In this document: piece by piece, positions 16,601-24,430 of the stretch
Layout of the letters: the number at the start of each line of letters is the position of its first letter
Numbering within the stretch: the stretch's first letter is position 1
Assembly (NCBI RefSeq): GCF_003610375.1
Contig: NZ_RAPZ01000011.1
Span: 930,001-994,000 of the forward strand
DNA: 64,000 nt
Source: Sphingomonas sp. PP-CC-1A-547
GTDB taxonomy: Bacteria > Pseudomonadota > Alphaproteobacteria > Sphingomonadales > Sphingomonadaceae
Reading direction: 5' to 3'
Notes under the pieces: model-generated
Told to the model about the DNA's origin: nothing
The model's database searches: none
What the model saw: the letters and a program-made list of their open reading frames with translations, nothing else
Program-made: the position numbers and the translations under genes

Positions 16601-17716
16601 TCATGCCGATTGGGGGATGATGCTGATCATCTCGTCCTCGCTGGGTTCCTTCGCCGGCTTGAGCTTGAGCGCCTGGTCCGGTTCGACATGGCGGCTTCGC
16701 GAAGCCGGTTCGAGCGTCACGGTCTCGCCGGTGTCGAGCGACCGCTCGATCGCGGCCAGGACACGCATGTCGAACAGGCCTTCCTCGCCGTCGGCTTCCG
16801 GCTGGAGATTCTCGAGGATGCAGTTCGAGAAATACTGCGTCTCGTTGCCGAACTGTTCGACCGGATCGAAGCTGTGCGTCTTGCTGCCGGCGCTGGTCTT
16901 CTCGACATAGGTAATGCCGATCTTCGGCCCGAACATGAAGGCAGGCGACGCGTGGATGCTGGCCTTGGTGCCGACGAGCTCGAAGAACTCGGCCGATGCG
17001 GTGGCGTAGCTCACGCTGAACTGGGCGACGCGTTCGTCGGGGAAGCGCAGGGTCACGGCTACGGTGTCGTGGAAGTTGAAGCCGCGCCCGGGGGTCTTCG
17101 TACCGATCGCATGCACGGCGATGGGCTCCTGCCCGAACAGGTTGCGCACCGCGTTGAGCGGGTACGTCCCCATGTCCGGCACCGGACCGCCCCAGTAACC
17201 GTTGTGACCGCGCGAGTTGGCCTCAGCGACATTCTGCGCGAACACCGAGACGAAGCTGCGCAACTCGCCGAACTCGCCATCGCGGGCGCGGGTGATCATC
17301 TCGACCGTGCCCGGTTCGTTGTGGAGGCGATAGGCGATCATCAGCTTGGCGCCGCCCTTCTTCTGCGCGGCGATGATCTGTTCGGCTTCGGCGACGCTGG
17401 ACGCCATCGGCTTTTCGAGCAGGACGTGAATGCCTGCTTCGAGCGCGGGAACCGCGTATTGCAGATGAAGGAAGTTCGGCGTCGCGACATAGACGGCGTC
17501 GATCTCGCCCGACTTGAGCAGCTCGTCATACTGCTCGTACGACCATGCCTTGATACCGTAGAGCTTGGCCAGCTTGTCCGCCTTGACCGGATCGCCCGTG
17601 ACCAGCGCCGCGAGTTCCGAATTGTCGGTGCGACCGATGCCCGGCATGAACGCCTGCTGAGAGATCTGGCCACCGCCGACGACGGCATAGCGCACCTTCT
17701 TCTTGTGTCCGAACAT
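16601..17716 (-). CDS. Gfo/Idh/MocA family NAD(P)-dependent oxidoreductase
   Basis: A 371-residue dehydrogenase of the glucose-fructose oxidoreductase/inositol dehydrogenase family. The Rossmann fold begins VRYAVVGGGQISQQAF; the catalytic-region motif EKPMASS sits near residue 95, and YRLHNEPGTV and GTYPLNAVRNLF belong to the substrate domain. No export signal is visible, unlike periplasmic GFOR. The ATG at 17716 is preceded by AAGGACC; the open frame upstream to 17830 is not coding. It is divergent from an aldo-keto reductase gene with a 185-base shared promoter region, which suggests joint sugar redox metabolism. The substrate is not predictable. Confidence 0.9.
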   Translation of the reverse strand: MFGHKKKVRYAVVGGGQISQQAFMPGIGRTDNSELAALVTGDPVKADKLAKLYGIKAWSYEQYDELLKSGEIDAVYVATPNFLHLQYAVPALEAGIHVLLEKPMASSVAEAEQIIAAQKKGGAKLMIAYRLHNEPGTVEMITRARDGEFGELRSFVSVFAQNVAEANSRGHNGYWGGPVPDMGTYPLNAVRNLFGQEPIAVHAIGTKTPGRGFNFHDTVAVTLRFPDERVAQFSVSYATASAEFFELVGTKASIHASPAFMFGPKIGITYVEKTSAGSKTHSFDPVEQFGNETQYFSNCILENLQPEADGEEGLFDMRVLAAIERSLDTGETVTLEPASRSRHVEPDQALKLKPAKEPSEDEMISIIPQSA

Positions 17717-17859
17717 ATCGGTCCTTCGGTGTAGTTTGGGGATGCAGGGCGAACGACGGACGACCATGATCGTTGCATTCTTCGCGCGTTTGCCGCGTAC
17801 GTCGGGATCCGCGACGCTGCGTTTCCGCAATCGCGCCGATCATACCGGACCGCATCGCG

Positions 17860-17877
17860 GTGCCGTTCGTTCGGCAC
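17860..17877. promoter_or_regulatory. Inverted repeat in the divergent promoter region
   Basis: GTGCCG-TTCGTT-CGGCAC is a perfect 6-bp inverted repeat about 25 bases upstream of the aldo-keto reductase start, in the region shared with the divergent Gfo/Idh/MocA gene. It could be an operator or a small leader hairpin. There is no independent support. Confidence 0.25.
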
Positions 17878-17901
17878 GTGAACCTCTGAGGTAGACGAAT
17901 C

Positions 17902-18882
17902 ATGGACTATACCAAACTCGGCAGCACCGGCCTGGACGTTTCGCGGCTTTGCCTGGGCTGCATGACCTACGGCATCCCCGATCGGGGCAATCACGCGTGG
18001 ACGCTCGACGAGGAAACCAGCCGGCCGATCCTACGCGCCGCGGTCGAGGCCGGGATCAACTTCTTTGACACCGCCAACGTCTATTCGGATGGCACGTCGG
18101 AAGAGATTGTCGGTCGTGCGCTGAAGGACTTCACGCGCCGCGACGAAGTGGTGATCGCGACCAAGGTGCACGGGCGGATGCGGCCGGGCCCGAACGGCGC
18201 CGGTCTCAGCCGGAAGGCGATCATGGCCGAGATCGATGCCAGCCTCACGCGGCTCGGCACCGACTATGTCGATCTCTACCAGATCCACCGGTTCGATTAC
18301 GACGTGCCGATCGAGGAAACGCTGGAGGCGCTGCACGACGTCGTGAAGGCAGGCAAGGCGCGGTATATCGGTGCGTCGTCGATGTTCGCATGGCAGTTCG
18401 CGACGATGCTGCACGTCAGCGAGGCGAATGGCTGGACGCGGTTCGCGACCATGCAGGATTATCTGAACCTGCTGTACCGCGAGGAAGAGCGCGAGATGCT
18501 GCCACTGTGCGACGCCGAAGGGGTCGGCGTGATCCCCTGGAGCCCGCTCGCCCGCGGGCGCCTGACGCGCGACTGGGACGAGACCACCGGGCGGTCGCAG
18601 ACCGACGAGTTCGGCAAGACGCTGTACGCGCATACCGTCGAGGCGGACCGCAAGGTAGTGGAGACGGTCGCAACGATCGCCAAGGAGCGCGACGTGCCGA
18701 GGGCACAGGTGGCACTCGCCTGGGTACTGGCGAAACCGGAGGTATCCGCGCCGATCATCGGTGCGTCGAAGACCGCGCATCTCGACGATGCGATCGCGGC
18801 GCTCGAATTGGGTCTTACCGATCGCGAGATCGCGCGGCTGGAGGAACCCTATGTCCCGCATGCGGTCGTCGGCTTTTCGTAA
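17902..18882 (+). CDS. Aldo/keto reductase
   Basis: A 326-residue NADPH-dependent aldo/keto reductase of the YajO/Tas-like type. The N-terminus MDYTKLGSTGLDVSRLCLG is diagnostic. The catalytic tetrad is visible: Asp and Tyr in FFDTANVYS, Lys in VIATKVHG and His in LYQIHRFD. Cofactor-binding motifs IPWSPLARGRL and APIIGASK are near the C-terminus. GAGG precedes the ATG. It is divergent from the Gfo/Idh/MocA gene. The physiological substrate is unknown; sugars and short aldehydes are typical of the subfamily. Confidence 0.93.
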   Translation: MDYTKLGSTGLDVSRLCLGCMTYGIPDRGNHAWTLDEETSRPILRAAVEAGINFFDTANVYSDGTSEEIVGRALKDFTRRDEVVIATKVHGRMRPGPNGAGLSRKAIMAEIDASLTRLGTDYVDLYQIHRFDYDVPIEETLEALHDVVKAGKARYIGASSMFAWQFATMLHVSEANGWTRFATMQDYLNLLYREEEREMLPLCDAEGVGVIPWSPLARGRLTRDWDETTGRSQTDEFGKTLYAHTVEADRKVVETVATIAKERDVPRAQVALAWVLAKPEVSAPIIGASKTAHLDDAIAALELGLTDREIARLEEPYVPHAVVGFS

Positions 18883-18985
18883 GCGATCTGCGGCCGGCTA
18901 CCGTTGAGCTGGCCGCGGCAAGTCCACCGAGCGTAACGAGCATATTCTGCCCGACGGACCGTCCGTCGCGGCACAAAGGACCGAA

Positions 18986-20179
18986 ATGACAAAACCGACA
19001 CTGGCCGAGCGACCAGCTATCCTGGCCGCCAAGCGCCAGCTGAAGATGGCGCGCTCGACCCATGCCTATGTCAGGGGCAACACGACCAAGTTCTACGAAT
19101 GGCTCGACGAGTCACCCGCGTCGCGACGCGTTCCGCAGGGGCCGGCGATTTGGATCTGCGGCGACTGCCATCTCGGTAACCTCGGCCCGATCAACGATGG
19201 TGGCGGGCGGATCGCGATCCAGATCCGCGACCTCGACCAGGCGGTGATCGGCAACCCGGCGCACGACCTGATCCGGCTCGGCCTGTCGCTCGCGACCGCG
19301 GCGCGCGGCTCCGACCTGCCCGGCGTGACGACGGCGCACATGATCGAGGAGATGGTCACCGGCTATGCCAGCGCGATGGCCGATCCCGCGAGCAACGATG
19401 CCGGCCCCGAGCCCGAGGCGGTCCGCAGCGTCAAGCGCCGCGCACTGGGACGGCGCTGGCGGCATCTCGCCAAGGAGCGGTTCGCGACGCAGGAGCCGAT
19501 GATCCCGCTCGGCGACAAGTTCTGGCCGCTGGAGCAATCCGAACGCGATGCGCTTGCCGAACTGGTCACCGAGTCGGAGGTCGCCGCCCTGGTTCTCTCG
19601 CTCGACGCGAAGGACCGGGACCGGACCGTCCGACTGGTCGACGCCGCCTACTGGATGAAGGGATGCAGTTCGCTCGGGCTGCTGCGGTTTGCGGCACTGG
19701 TCGGGCTGAAGAACGCGAAGGGGCGATCGGACTATGCGCTGATCGACTTGAAGGAAGCGACGACACCGATCGCGCCTGCCGCTAAAGGCGCCAAGATGCC
19801 GACCGACCAAGCGGCGCGCGTCGTCGAGGCTGCACGCGCGCTGTCTCCTCACCTCGGTAGCCGGATGGTCGCGGCGCGTGCGCTCGATCGGTCGCTGTTC
19901 GTTCGCGAACTGTCGCCGCAGGACCTGAAGCTGGAGGTCGAGCAGTTCAGCGCGGGACAGGCCGTCAAGGCGGCGCGGTATCTCGCCTTCGTGGTCGGCA
20001 AGGCGCACGCGCGTCAGATGGATACGGATACGCGTCACGAATGGGCAAGCGTGCTCGATGCGGACCGTCGCGGCGCGATCGATGCGCCGAACTGGCTGTG
20101 GGAAAGCGTCGTGTCGTTGGCCGGAAGCCATGAGGCGGGGTATCTGGAACATTGCCGCCAGTACGCAATGAGGGCGTGA
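18986..20179 (+). CDS. DUF2252 family protein
   Basis: A 397-residue cytoplasmic protein of the DUF2252 family, which resembles the aminoglycoside phosphotransferase/kinase fold. Visible blocks are MARSTHAYVRGNTTKFYEWL near the N-terminus, CGDCHLGNLGP (the HxxN catalytic-loop-like block), QIRDLDQAVIGNPAHDLIRL (DxD-like metal block) and FVVGKAHARQMD. AAGGACC precedes the ATG by four bases. No substrate is known for the family. It lies on its own between the aldo-keto reductase and the GH43-like gene. Confidence 0.88.
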   Translation: MTKPTLAERPAILAAKRQLKMARSTHAYVRGNTTKFYEWLDESPASRRVPQGPAIWICGDCHLGNLGPINDGGGRIAIQIRDLDQAVIGNPAHDLIRLGLSLATAARGSDLPGVTTAHMIEEMVTGYASAMADPASNDAGPEPEAVRSVKRRALGRRWRHLAKERFATQEPMIPLGDKFWPLEQSERDALAELVTESEVAALVLSLDAKDRDRTVRLVDAAYWMKGCSSLGLLRFAALVGLKNAKGRSDYALIDLKEATTPIAPAAKGAKMPTDQAARVVEAARALSPHLGSRMVAARALDRSLFVRELSPQDLKLEVEQFSAGQAVKAARYLAFVVGKAHARQMDTDTRHEWASVLDADRRGAIDAPNWLWESVVSLAGSHEAGYLEHCRQYAMRA

Positions 20180-20300
20180 TCGGAGATAGCGGTCTTGCCC
20201 GCCGGGAAGTACTCCGAGTGGTGCGTGCTTTACATCACCGATCCAACTGTCAGACTGATCGCTGAACTCGGGCGCGTGCGCCGTATCGGAGCATTCGACC

Positions 20301-21260
20301 ATGGACTTCATCGACCGGCGTACGGCCCTTGCCGGTATCGGTGCGGCGATCGGGTGTGCCGCCCTGCCCGTCTCCGCACGTCCGGCGCCGGACGACGTGT
20401 TTCTGCTCAGCTACTTCACCGACCAAGATGAGGGGCGCGAGGGGCTCAAGCTCGCCCGCAGCGACGATGGGTATGTCTTTCGCGCGCTAGGCAATGGCCG
20501 TGGCTTCCTGACGCCGATGGTCGGTGAGAACAGGCTGATGCGCGATCCCAACCTGGTGCAGGGACCGGATGGGCTCTGGCATCTCGTCTGGACGAGCGAC
20601 TGGTTCGGCCCCGTCATAGGCCACGCCACGTCGCGCGACTTGTTGCACTGGTCGCCGCAACAGACCATTCCGGTGATGAAAGGCTTTGTCGGCGTCCGCA
20701 ACAGTTGGGCGCCCGAGGCAATCTACGACCGCGCGCGGGGCGATTTCGTCATCATGTGGTCGAGCAGCATCGATGGCCGTTTCGGGGCGACTGCGGGCGA
20801 AAAGTTCGCGGGGATCAAGCTGCGTCCTTATTATACGCGCACCAAGGATTTCCGTACGTTCACGCCGACCAAGTTGTTGTTCGATCCGGGTACCGACTCG
20901 ATCGACTTTACCTGGCTGAGGCTGGCCGACGGCGGGTTGCGGCTGATCTACAAGGACGAGACGCACGACACCGAAACGCGGCGGTGGCTGGTCAGCCGGT
21001 CCGCAGCCTCGCCGACCGGTCCGTTCGGGCCGGTCAGCGCGCCGTTCACCAAACCGATGACGGAGGGACCGACGGCGATACGGCTCGGCGACCGCTACAT
21101 GGTCTATTACGATGTGTACGAGCAGCATCGCTTCGGTGGCGCCTCGACCACGGACTTCGTCCACTGGACCGACGAAAGCACGCGCATCCGGTTTCCCGAG
21201 AACGCGCGCCACGGCACGGTCGTTCGCGTGCCTCAAGCCTTTGCCGACAGGATCGCGTAA
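20301..21260 (+). CDS. Exported GH43-like five-bladed propeller glycosidase
   Basis: A 319-residue protein with a Tat-like signal (MDFIDRRTALAGIGAAIGCA, twin arginine at 6-7). The body shows propeller repeats typical of GH43/GH62-type enzymes: DPNLVQGPDGLWHLVWTSDW, WAPEAIYDRARGDFVIMWSS, DFTWLRLADGGLRLIYKDE, EGPTAIRLGDRYMVYYDVY and the terminal ARHGTVVRV. The catalytic Asp and Glu are probably in RDPNLV and TEGPTA, by alignment in mind only. Targets are usually arabinose- or xylose-containing glycans. The ribosome binding site is weak. Confidence 0.82.
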   Translation: MDFIDRRTALAGIGAAIGCAALPVSARPAPDDVFLLSYFTDQDEGREGLKLARSDDGYVFRALGNGRGFLTPMVGENRLMRDPNLVQGPDGLWHLVWTSDWFGPVIGHATSRDLLHWSPQQTIPVMKGFVGVRNSWAPEAIYDRARGDFVIMWSSSIDGRFGATAGEKFAGIKLRPYYTRTKDFRTFTPTKLLFDPGTDSIDFTWLRLADGGLRLIYKDETHDTETRRWLVSRSAASPTGPFGPVSAPFTKPMTEGPTAIRLGDRYMVYYDVYEQHRFGGASTTDFVHWTDESTRIRFPENARHGTVVRVPQAFADRIA

Positions 21261-21261
21261 T

Positions 21262-21425
21262 TTCAACGGCTAAGCGAGGTCGGAATGCGATCATCACCTT
21301 GCCGAGATGCCCGGCGCGTCGTCGAAGGCGAGGGCTCGATCGACGACCGTCGTGATCCCGTTCGCTACCATCGCGTCGAGTATGTCCACGAACCTCGCGT
21401 GGCTGTCATTGGCGTACGTGCACCG
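21262..21425 (-). pseudogene. Remnant of a zinc-type alcohol dehydrogenase C-terminus
   Basis: On the minus strand the frame encoding DSHARFVDILDAMVANGI and TTVVDRALAFDDAPG matches the C-terminal segment of medium-chain zinc alcohol dehydrogenases (family pattern: ...MNxAIxANGIxPVIDRxFxFDEA...). It then needs a frame change and has lost the residues before the terminal HLGKVMI, which is present in the next frame at about 21280-21300. No N-terminal part is found upstream. This is a short, frameshifted, 5'-deleted fragment between the GH43-like and esterase genes. It explains most of the coding-free stretch 21261-21651; the rest of that stretch shows nothing I recognise. Confidence 0.5.
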
Positions 21426-21651
21426 ATCTGCACGTAGCGGCGACGGAAATTGATGGGATGATGCGGTGCCTGCACTGGCGTTCCTCAGCGCCGCGTCGGT
21501 CGGGAAGACGGCCTTTGCCAAGCTGAGCGACGCGGCTGCCGACACTACGCTACCCCAACGAGCCCGGCGGTGGTCGGAGCACGCTATCGATTACCTCGTC
21601 TATCTTGTCGTTTCCTCTGTGATACACCCCCTACGACAATGGGGTACGACG

Positions 21652-22602
21652 ATGCGGACGATAATCATGGCGACGATGTTGCTGGCGCTGGAGTCGGGTA
21701 CGACGCCGGTCGCTACCGTTCGGACGGCTAACGCCGAGGTGCGAACCTCGCTGGCGCACGGCAGGATGGAGGGTCCGTTCGAACTCCATTCCCGCGTCTA
21801 TCCTGGCACGGTCAGGCGCTATTGGGTGTATGTGCCAGCAGGCTACGACACGTTTAAGCCACCCAATCTGCTGCTGTTCCAGGATGGCCAGCGCGCGGTC
21901 AACCCGGAAGGGTCGCTGAGGCTTCCCGCGGTTATCGATACGTTGATCGAGCAGAAGGCCATTCCGCAGACGCTGGGCGTGTTCGTCACGCCGGGGAATG
22001 TCTCCGCCCGGTATCCGGATACGCCCGGCATGCAGAACCCGGACCATCGGTCGGAGGAGTATGACGCGCTTTCCGATGCCTATGCCCGGATGACGCTGGA
22101 CGAGTTGCTGCCCGCCGTGGCGCGGCGATGGCGATTTTCGACGGATCCGAAGCGGCGCGCGATCGGCGGCACGTCGAGTGGTGCGATCGCCGCGTGGACG
22201 GTCGCATGGCGCCATCCGGAGGCGTTCGGCAACGTGATAAGCTTCATCGGCAGCTATACTTCGATCGGCCTGAAACTCGGTCCGGACGGTACGCCGCAGG
22301 CTTATGGCGGGGATACCTATCCCGGCCTGATCCGGAAAAGCGCGATCCGCCCCTTGCGCATCTTTCTTCAGGACGGACGCAACGACTTGGATAACGAACA
22401 CGGCAACTGGTTCCTTGCCAACCAGCAGATGCTGAAAGCGCTCGAATGGGCCAATGCGCATGCGGACGGGGAAAAGCACGCGGGGCCGCGGTACGCCATC
22501 AACCATGCCTGGACCGAGGGCACGCATTCGGACGCCGACGGCGGATCGATCCTGCCTGACGTGTTGCGCTGGATCTGGCGGGATCAGCAACCCGGCCGGT
22601 AA
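21652..22602 (+). CDS. Secreted alpha/beta-hydrolase esterase (enterochelin esterase/feruloyl esterase-like, CE1 type)
   Basis: A 316-residue hydrolase with an N-terminal signal-like stretch (MRTIIMATMLLALESG). Family blocks are RRYWVYVPAGYD, LLLFQDGQRAVNPEG, GVFVTPGNV, the nucleophile elbow GGTSSGAIAAW (GxSxG), FGNVISFIGSY, FLQDGRNDLDN (likely Asp region) and the terminal WTEGTHSDADGG carrying the probable catalytic His. This architecture occurs in acyl-esterases that remove feruloyl or acetyl groups from plant polysaccharides and in IroE-like proteins. The ATG at 21652 is preferred because it opens the signal; the frame is open upstream to 21466. Confidence 0.8.
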   Translation: MRTIIMATMLLALESGTTPVATVRTANAEVRTSLAHGRMEGPFELHSRVYPGTVRRYWVYVPAGYDTFKPPNLLLFQDGQRAVNPEGSLRLPAVIDTLIEQKAIPQTLGVFVTPGNVSARYPDTPGMQNPDHRSEEYDALSDAYARMTLDELLPAVARRWRFSTDPKRRAIGGTSSGAIAAWTVAWRHPEAFGNVISFIGSYTSIGLKLGPDGTPQAYGGDTYPGLIRKSAIRPLRIFLQDGRNDLDNEHGNWFLANQQMLKALEWANAHADGEKHAGPRYAINHAWTEGTHSDADGGSILPDVLRWIWRDQQPGR

Positions 22603-22748
22603 GCCTCGGGTCTGGTTCGGGCCGGGCTTCACCGCAACACCCGCGTCTCGCTTTCGACATTGACGCAGTGCAGCATCGCACCTACCAGCCCGCGCTCACA
22701 AGATGCTTGCCTACAAGGCGCAGTTTAGCTCAGCGCTGGAGGCGCCGC

Positions 22749-24038
22749 GTGACCATGACCATGACCTTTGCCGATCTCTCCCTCGCGCCCTTTTTGCTGC
22801 AGGCGCTAGCTGAGGAAGGCTATGCCCACCCTACCCCGATCCAGGCGCAGTCGATCCCGATGCTGCTGCAGGGGCGCGATATGCTCGGCATGGCGCAGAC
22901 CGGCACGGGCAAGACCGCCGCCTTCGCGCTGCCGTTGCTGCATCGCCTCGCTGCCGACCCCCGCCCTGCACCCAAGGGCGGCGCGCGCATCCTGGTACTC
23001 GCGCCGACGCGTGAACTCGTGTCGCAGATCGCCGCCGGGTTCGAGAGCTTTGGTCGCCATCTGAAGCCGAGCGTGATGACGATCTTCGGCGGCGTCAGCC
23101 AGTTCCATCAGGTCAAGGCGCTCGAAGCCGGGGTCGACATCATCGTCGCCGCACCGGGTCGCCTGCTCGATCTGGTCGATCAAGGGCTCTGCGACCTGTC
23201 GCAGCTCGAGGCGCTGGTGCTCGACGAAGCCGACCAGATGCTCGACATGGGCTTTGCCAAGCCGATCGAGCGGCTCGTCGCGACGCTGCCGACGGATCGC
23301 CACACGTTGCTGTTCTCGGCGACCATGCCGAAGTCGATCGCCGCGCTGGCCGAGAGCCTGTTGCGTGATCCGGCGAAGGTCGAGATCGCCCCGCCGTCGA
23401 CCACCGTCGACCGGATCGACCAGTCGGTGATGTTCCTCGATGCGACCGACAAGAAAGCGGCGTTGCTGGCACTGCTCAAGACCCCCGACATGGGCCAGGC
23501 AGTCGTCTTCACGTTGCAGAAGAACATCGCCAACGACGTCTGCGCGTTCATCGGCGAGGCGGGCATCACCGCCGAAGCGCTCCATGGCAACAAGTCGCAG
23601 GGCCAGCGCGAGCGGGCGCTCGACGCCTTCCGCGCCGGTACCGTCCAGGTGCTCGTCGCGACCGATATCGCCGCGCGCGGGATCGACGTCGACACCGTGA
23701 CGCACGTGTTCAACCACGACCTGCCCAGCCTCCCGGAAAGCTATGTCCACCGGATCGGCCGCACCGGTCGCGCCGGTCGCAGCGGGTTCGCGATCACGCT
23801 GTGCGATGCCGAACAGCGCGCTTGGCTGCACGACGTCGAGCGCGAGATCGGTCGGACCCTGACCGTCCAGGACGATCACGAATGGCACTGCGAAGTGGCG
23901 CGCCATTCGACCAAGCGCGCGCCCGTGCTGGGTGGCGGCCCGGTCAAGCAGGTCAAGCCGGCGAAGGCACCGCGCGAGCGGAAGGTCTGGACCGAGGAAG
24001 AAAAGCTGGCCGCACGGATGGCAGCGAAGGCCGCCTGA
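22749..24038 (+). CDS. DEAD-box ATP-dependent RNA helicase (RhlE-like)
   Basis: A 429-residue RNA helicase. All core motifs are visible: Q motif (HPTPIQAQSIP), Walker A AQTGTGKT, APTREL, LVLDEADQMLDMGF, SAT in LFSATMPKS, VFTLQKN, ARGIDVD and HRIGRTGRAGR. The tail is short and basic (KQVKPAKAPRERK), which helps RNA contact. The GTG start at 22749 sits six bases after GGAGG; ATG codons at 22755 and 22761 are alternatives. RhlE-type helicases act in ribosome assembly and mRNA turnover, especially in the cold. A strong hairpin follows the stop. Confidence 0.95.
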   Translation: MTMTMTFADLSLAPFLLQALAEEGYAHPTPIQAQSIPMLLQGRDMLGMAQTGTGKTAAFALPLLHRLAADPRPAPKGGARILVLAPTRELVSQIAAGFESFGRHLKPSVMTIFGGVSQFHQVKALEAGVDIIVAAPGRLLDLVDQGLCDLSQLEALVLDEADQMLDMGFAKPIERLVATLPTDRHTLLFSATMPKSIAALAESLLRDPAKVEIAPPSTTVDRIDQSVMFLDATDKKAALLALLKTPDMGQAVVFTLQKNIANDVCAFIGEAGITAEALHGNKSQGQRERALDAFRAGTVQVLVATDIAARGIDVDTVTHVFNHDLPSLPESYVHRIGRTGRAGRSGFAITLCDAEQRAWLHDVEREIGRTLTVQDDHEWHCEVARHSTKRAPVLGGGPVKQVKPAKAPRERKVWTEEEKLAARMAAKAA

Positions 24039-24046
24039 TGGCGCTC

Positions 24047-24086
24047 CGCCGTTCGACGAGGGTGCGATGCCCCTCGTCGAACGGCG
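24047..24086 (+). terminator. Hairpin terminator after the RNA helicase gene
   Basis: A perfect 16-bp stem (CGCCGTTCGACGAGGG and its complement, 24047-24062 and 24071-24086) around an 8-base loop begins eight bases after the helicase stop. There is no clear T-tract, as is common in high-GC alphaproteobacteria. Confidence 0.7.
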
Positions 24087-24430
24087 AGACGGTCTTGGTT
24101 AGACGGGCGTAACGCGTTCGCGGCACGTCCAACGCGGCATCCTAGCGTGGCCAATCCCGCCATGACTGGAAGGTCTGATGCGGACGTCCAATGCCCATCG
24201 GACAGTTTTTTCGCTGCACTGCGGAAGATAAACTGAGCACCGCAAGCACCCACTCTGGCGGCCCTCGCTCTGACACAGTTTGCATTATGTCGGACTTATC
24301 GTCCAGCAACCTGACCGCCCAAGCGATCATTCCGCGACCCCAGTCTTTATGACGCACCTGCAACATAAGTCGCATAAAACCGTCGCCGCCGGATGCCATG
24401 CCCCGCTTCGAAACGCGTAAGGGAAATGGT
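24087..24430. other. Intergenic region upstream of the PAP2-autotransporter gene
   Basis: Nothing beyond the promoter is expected here. The region is less GC-rich near 24210-24430. It contains an AAGGGAAA Shine-Dalgarno at 24419-24426 serving the GTG at 24431. I saw no convincing Pho box, no small ORF and no structured RNA. Confidence 0.4.

Noticed and set aside
22721..22748. TTTAGCTCAGCGCTGGAGG resembles a tRNA D-arm
   Set aside because: No anticodon arm, no T-loop GTTCGA and no acceptor pairing follow; the bases lead straight into the helicase Shine-Dalgarno.
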